Notes under the pieces: model-generated | Databases searched by the model: none | Told to the model about the DNA's origin: nothing | What the model saw: the letters and a program-made list of their open reading frames with translations, nothing else | Assembly (NCBI GenBank): GCA_023392475.1 | Contig: JAEVZA010000261.1 | Location: 1 to 5,981 of the forward strand | Source: Actinomycetes bacterium | GTDB lineage: Bacteria; Actinomycetota; Acidimicrobiia; Acidimicrobiales; Microtrichaceae | DNA length: 5,981 nucleotides | Reading direction: 5' to 3' | Made by a program: the position numbers and the translations under genes | Shown here: piece after piece, positions 4,157 through 5,981 of the stretch | How the letters are laid out: each line of letters begins with the position of its first letter | Position numbering within the stretch: the stretch's first letter is position 1

Positions 4157-4200
4157 CCACGAGGCGCCGGCGGGCGCGCGGGGGCGGGGCCGCTCGATGA
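4153..4200 (+). CDS. 15-codon Arg-rich ORF bridging anti-sigma and sigma genes
   Basis: The ORF reads MTTRRRRARGGGAAR. Its ATG overlaps the TGA of the anti-sigma gene (ATGA at 4153-4156) and its TGA overlaps the ATG of the sigma gene (ATGA at 4197-4200). It fills the gap between the two genes exactly, in a frame without stops. It probably serves to pass ribosomes from one gene to the next rather than to make a functional peptide, since the sigma gene has only a poor G-rich ribosome binding site. Six of fifteen residues are arginine, but this could follow from base composition. Expression is unproven. Confidence 0.35.
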   Translation: MTTRRRRARGGGAAR

Positions 4201-4934
4201 CCGCCGACGAGGAGGCCGAGTTCGCCGCCTACCGGGCCGCACCGTCCCGGGCCGCGCGCAACCGGCTCGTCGAGGAGCACCAGGGCCTCGTCGACTTCCA
4301 CGTCCGGCGCTTCAGCCGCCCGGCGGGCATCGCCGTCGAGGACCTGCACCAGACCGCGATGGTGGCGCTGATCCACGCGGTCGAGCGCTACGACCCGTCC
4401 CACGGCGCCTCGTTCCGCACGTACGCCGCCCGCACGATCGAGGGCGAGCTCAAGCGGCACCTGCGCGACCGCTCGTGGTCGGTCCGCCCGCCGCGTCGGG
4501 CCCAGGAGCTCCACCTCCGCGCCCTGCGCAGCACCGACGAGCTCGTCCACCGGCTCGGTCGGGTCCCCACCCTCGACGAGGTCGCGGCCGAGGTCGGCGT
4601 CGACCGGGAGCGCCTCCTCGAGGCCCAGGAGGCCGGTCGCGCCCGCACGGCGACCGCGCTGGACGCCACCGGCCCGTCGGGCGACCCGGGCAGCTCGCTG
4701 TCGCGCCTGCTCGGCGCGATCGACCCGCACCTCGGTGCGGTCGAGGAGCACCTGGTGCTCCACGACGCCATCGGCGAGCTCGGCGAGCGGGAGCAGCTCG
4801 TGCTCCGGCTCCGGTTCGTGGACGAGCTGAGCCAGCCCGAGATCGCCGAGGAGATCGGCGTGTCGCAGTCCTACGTGTCGCGGCTCCTGCGCTCCACGCT
4901 GGATCGGCTGCGCCACGACCTCGCCGTGGGCTGA
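4197..4934 (+). CDS. RNA polymerase sigma factor, SigB/SigF/WhiG type
   Basis: A 245-aa group 3 sigma-70 factor, the typical length for SigB/SigF proteins. Region 2 is at about 21-92: RNRLVEEHQGLVDFHVRRF, EDLHQTAMVALIHAVERYDP, and the -10-recognising FRTYAARTIEGELKRHLRDR. The following WSVRPPRRAQEL (94-105) is characteristic of the SigB/SigF branch. Region 3 spans about 103-175, including VPTLDEVAAEVGVDRERLLEA. Region 4 is at about 194-238: ELGEREQLVLRLRF and the helix-turn-helix SQPEIAEEIGVSQSYVSRLL, which contacts the -35 element. ATG 4197 is the natural start, although its ribosome binding site is weak; coupling to the 15-codon ORF may compensate. It is presumably held inactive by the neighbouring anti-sigma protein. 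Targets in the window may include its own operon. Confidence 0.95.
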   Translation: MTADEEAEFAAYRAAPSRAARNRLVEEHQGLVDFHVRRFSRPAGIAVEDLHQTAMVALIHAVERYDPSHGASFRTYAARTIEGELKRHLRDRSWSVRPPRRAQELHLRALRSTDELVHRLGRVPTLDEVAAEVGVDRERLLEAQEAGRARTATALDATGPSGDPGSSLSRLLGAIDPHLGAVEEHLVLHDAIGELGEREQLVLRLRFVDELSQPEIAEEIGVSQSYVSRLLRSTLDRLRHDLAVG

Positions 4935-4974
4935 ACGGGGCCCGCGTCGCGGTGGGGTGACCGGCCGCGTCCCC

Positions 4975-4980
4975 TAGATT
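4975..4980 (+). promoter_or_regulatory. -10 box of the second STAS gene
   Basis: TAGATT fits TANNNT and is the most AT-rich spot between the sigma gene and the second STAS gene. It would start transcription near 4987, giving a leader of about 55 bases. No GGGTAC is present and no clear -35 is visible. A 5-bp stem, GGGCC (5014-5018) with GGCCC (5027-5031), lies just before the ribosome binding site. Confidence 0.45.
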
Positions 4981-5041
4981 GTGTGGGCGGCGTGACCCAC
5001 GAGATCGCCGGGAGGGCCTCGGGGACGGCCCAGGGAGCGAG

Positions 5042-5341
5042 ATGGCCGACGAGTTCGACATCGAGGTGGACGGCGACGTCATCCACGTGCGCGGCGACCT
5101 CGACGCGCAGACGGCGCAGGAGCTCGAGGGCGCGATCGACGGCGTGGTCGCCGACGGCCGGCCGTCGGTCACCCTGGACCTCGCCGGCCTCGCCTTCGTC
5201 GACTCGAGCGGCCTGCGCTCGATGGTCCTGGCCCGCGGCCAGGACGGCGAGCGCCAGGTCGTGCTCCGCTCGCCGTCGGACTCGGTGGTCCGCCTGCTCG
5301 ACATCACGGGCCTCACCGACGTCTTCGTGATCGACCGCTGA
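5042..5341 (+). CDS. Second STAS-domain anti-anti-sigma factor
   Basis: A 99-aa single STAS domain. Strand DVIHVRGDLDAQTAQEL carries G-D-L-D (18-21). Strand VTLDLAGLAFVDSSGL carries D-S-S-G (54-57) with the expected phosphoacceptor serine. QVVLRSPSDSVVRLLDITGL and the final strand VFVIDR complete the fold. ATG 5042 is chosen over the TTG at 4979: AGGGAG (5032-5037) lies four bases before it and the domain starts at once. It resembles the first STAS protein in layout, but the sequences differ clearly (for example D-S-S-G against D-S-T-G, and a shorter N-terminus), so this is not a recent duplicate. With its own promoter, it may feed a different signal into the same anti-sigma protein. Confidence 0.92.
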   Translation: MADEFDIEVDGDVIHVRGDLDAQTAQELEGAIDGVVADGRPSVTLDLAGLAFVDSSGLRSMVLARGQDGERQVVLRSPSDSVVRLLDITGLTDVFVIDR

Positions 5342-5373
5342 TCCCGGCCCGCCGATCGTCGCTGCTGGTCCGG

Positions 5374-5386
5374 CGCGGCGGCCGCG
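5374..5386 (+). repeat. GC palindrome beside the DivIVA-gene promoter
   Basis: CGCGGC (5374-5379) and GCCGCG (5381-5386) are perfect arms around one base, in the region between the expected -35 and the -10 box. It could be a repressor site or part of the end of the previous transcript. Such words are common in DNA of this composition. Confidence 0.25.
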
Positions 5387-5389
5387 ACC

Positions 5390-5395
5390 TACGCT
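5390..5395 (+). promoter_or_regulatory. -10 box of the DivIVA-like gene
   Basis: TACGCT, the same hexamer as for the tRNA and the minus-strand 133-aa gene. It places the transcription start near 5402 and gives a leader of about 32 bases containing GGGAGG (5422-5427), six bases before the ATG. Confidence 0.5.
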
Positions 5396-5433
5396 CGCCC
5401 GCACCGGAGCGCTCCGTGGACGGGAGGCGGGCG

Positions 5434-5981
5434 ATGCAGCAGGTGCCCTCGGGGCAGGAGCCCCGCCCGTCGGGCCAGGAGATCCGCACCGCCACGTTCC
5501 CGCATGAGCGGCGACGCGGCTACCGGGTGGACGCCGTCCAGGCCTACTTGGCCCGCATCGCCGACCTCGTCGACGAGCTGCAGGGCCGGCTGGACGCGCA
5601 GGCCCACACCGACCACGCGGCGATGCTGCTGCTGCAGCAGGCCCGCGAGACCGCCGACCGGACGCTCGCAGAGGCCACCGCGGAGGCGGAGGCGGAGCTC
5701 GCGTCCGCCCGAGCGGAGGCGCAGTCGACGGTCGAGGCGTCCCGCGCCGAGGCCGGCCAGCGCATGGCGGGGACCGAGGCGCAGATGGAGGCGGCGCTGG
5801 CGACGGCGACCGACCGGCTCAACGCGATCGAGCGCGAGATCGACGCTCGCCGGCAGGAGCTCGCCCTGCTCGAGGCGGCATCGGCGCGCTTCGCGGCCGA
5901 CCAGGCCGCTCGCCTGCGCGAGCAGGCCGCCGTGCTGGCCGGCGCCGCCGACTCGATCACGGGCTCGGGTGCCGCCGACGC
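5434..5981 (+). CDS. DivIVA/Wag31-like coiled-coil protein (3' end outside the window)
   Basis: An open frame from ATG 5434 runs off the window; 182 codons are visible. GGGAGG lies six bases before the ATG, which favours it over the in-frame GTG at 5416. Residues 1-16 contain two PSGQE copies (5-9 and 12-16). Residues 17-50 match the DivIVA N-terminal lipid-binding domain: IRTATF, then RRGYR (27-31), V35, and YLARI (38-42), the family's F...RGY..xxV..FL pattern. From about residue 40 to 170 the sequence is Ala/Glu/Arg-rich with heptad-like hydrophobic spacing and almost no glycine or proline, a long coiled coil. It then changes to a Gly/Ser-rich stretch (GSG). Proteins of this kind bind curved membrane at poles and septa and organise growth or division. 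No membrane segment is seen. A link to the sigma cluster is not shown. Confidence 0.82.
   Translation, partial: MQQVPSGQEPRPSGQEIRTATFPHERRRGYRVDAVQAYLARIADLVDELQGRLDAQAHTDHAAMLLLQQARETADRTLAEATAEAEAELASARAEAQSTVEASRAEAGQRMAGTEAQMEAALATATDRLNAIEREIDARRQELALLEAASARFAADQAARLREQAAVLAGAADSITGSGAAD

Noticed and set aside
4942..4952. CCGCG-T-CGCGG after the sigma gene as a terminator
   Set aside because: The stem is only about four pairs after allowing for a loop and is not followed by a T-run.
5544..5960. A minus-strand frame rich in Ser and Ala opposite the DivIVA-like gene
   Set aside because: Its Ser/Ala/Arg content is the antisense reflection of the Ala/Glu-rich coiled coil; the plus-strand gene has a ribosome site and a known domain.

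Overview
The window is very GC-rich DNA with GTG starts, TANNNT -10 boxes, a leaderless-looking gene, overlapping gene junctions and a DivIVA-family gene. Together these point to a high-GC actinobacterium. The protein styles (Erm-like methylase without a tail domain, a sigma-B/F partner-switching cluster with a degenerate anti-sigma factor) remind me of Acidimicrobiia-like lineages, but I cannot place it more finely from sequence alone. No insertion sequence, CRISPR array, integrase or replication origin is visible.

Left part (1-1903). The end of a short Erm/KsgA-type rRNA adenine methyltransferase (+) converges, with a 16-bp overlap, on an unrecognised 133-aa gene (-) that appears to be transcribed as a leaderless GTG mRNA. 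Next is a classical NAD-type short-chain dehydrogenase (-) with a ~90-nt structured leader. Then comes a gene-free stretch of ~250 bases holding that promoter, an inverted repeat and a G-quadruplex motif, followed by a tRNA-Gly(TCC) gene (-) with its own promoter.

Right part (1904-5981, all +). An alpha/beta hydrolase and an unrecognised 133-aa protein overlap by 20 nt. After a GC palindrome and a promoter region come a STAS anti-anti-sigma factor, an RsbW-like anti-sigma protein lacking the kinase motifs, and a SigB/SigF-type sigma factor. The first two overlap by GTGA. The last two are bridged by a 15-codon Arg-rich ORF that overlaps each neighbour by ATGA. A second STAS protein follows with its own promoter, then the start of a DivIVA/Wag31-like coiled-coil protein that runs off the window.

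The right half reads as a general-stress or developmental sigma partner-switching module. The first STAS gene is preceded by a GGTTC-N16-GGGTAC sequence, close to known SigB/SigF-dependent promoters, which suggests autoregulation. A weaker copy precedes the hydrolase operon, and an alpha/beta hydrolase beside such a cluster recalls RsbQ of the Bacillus SigB pathway. These regulatory links are inferences. The gene calls themselves are well supported.
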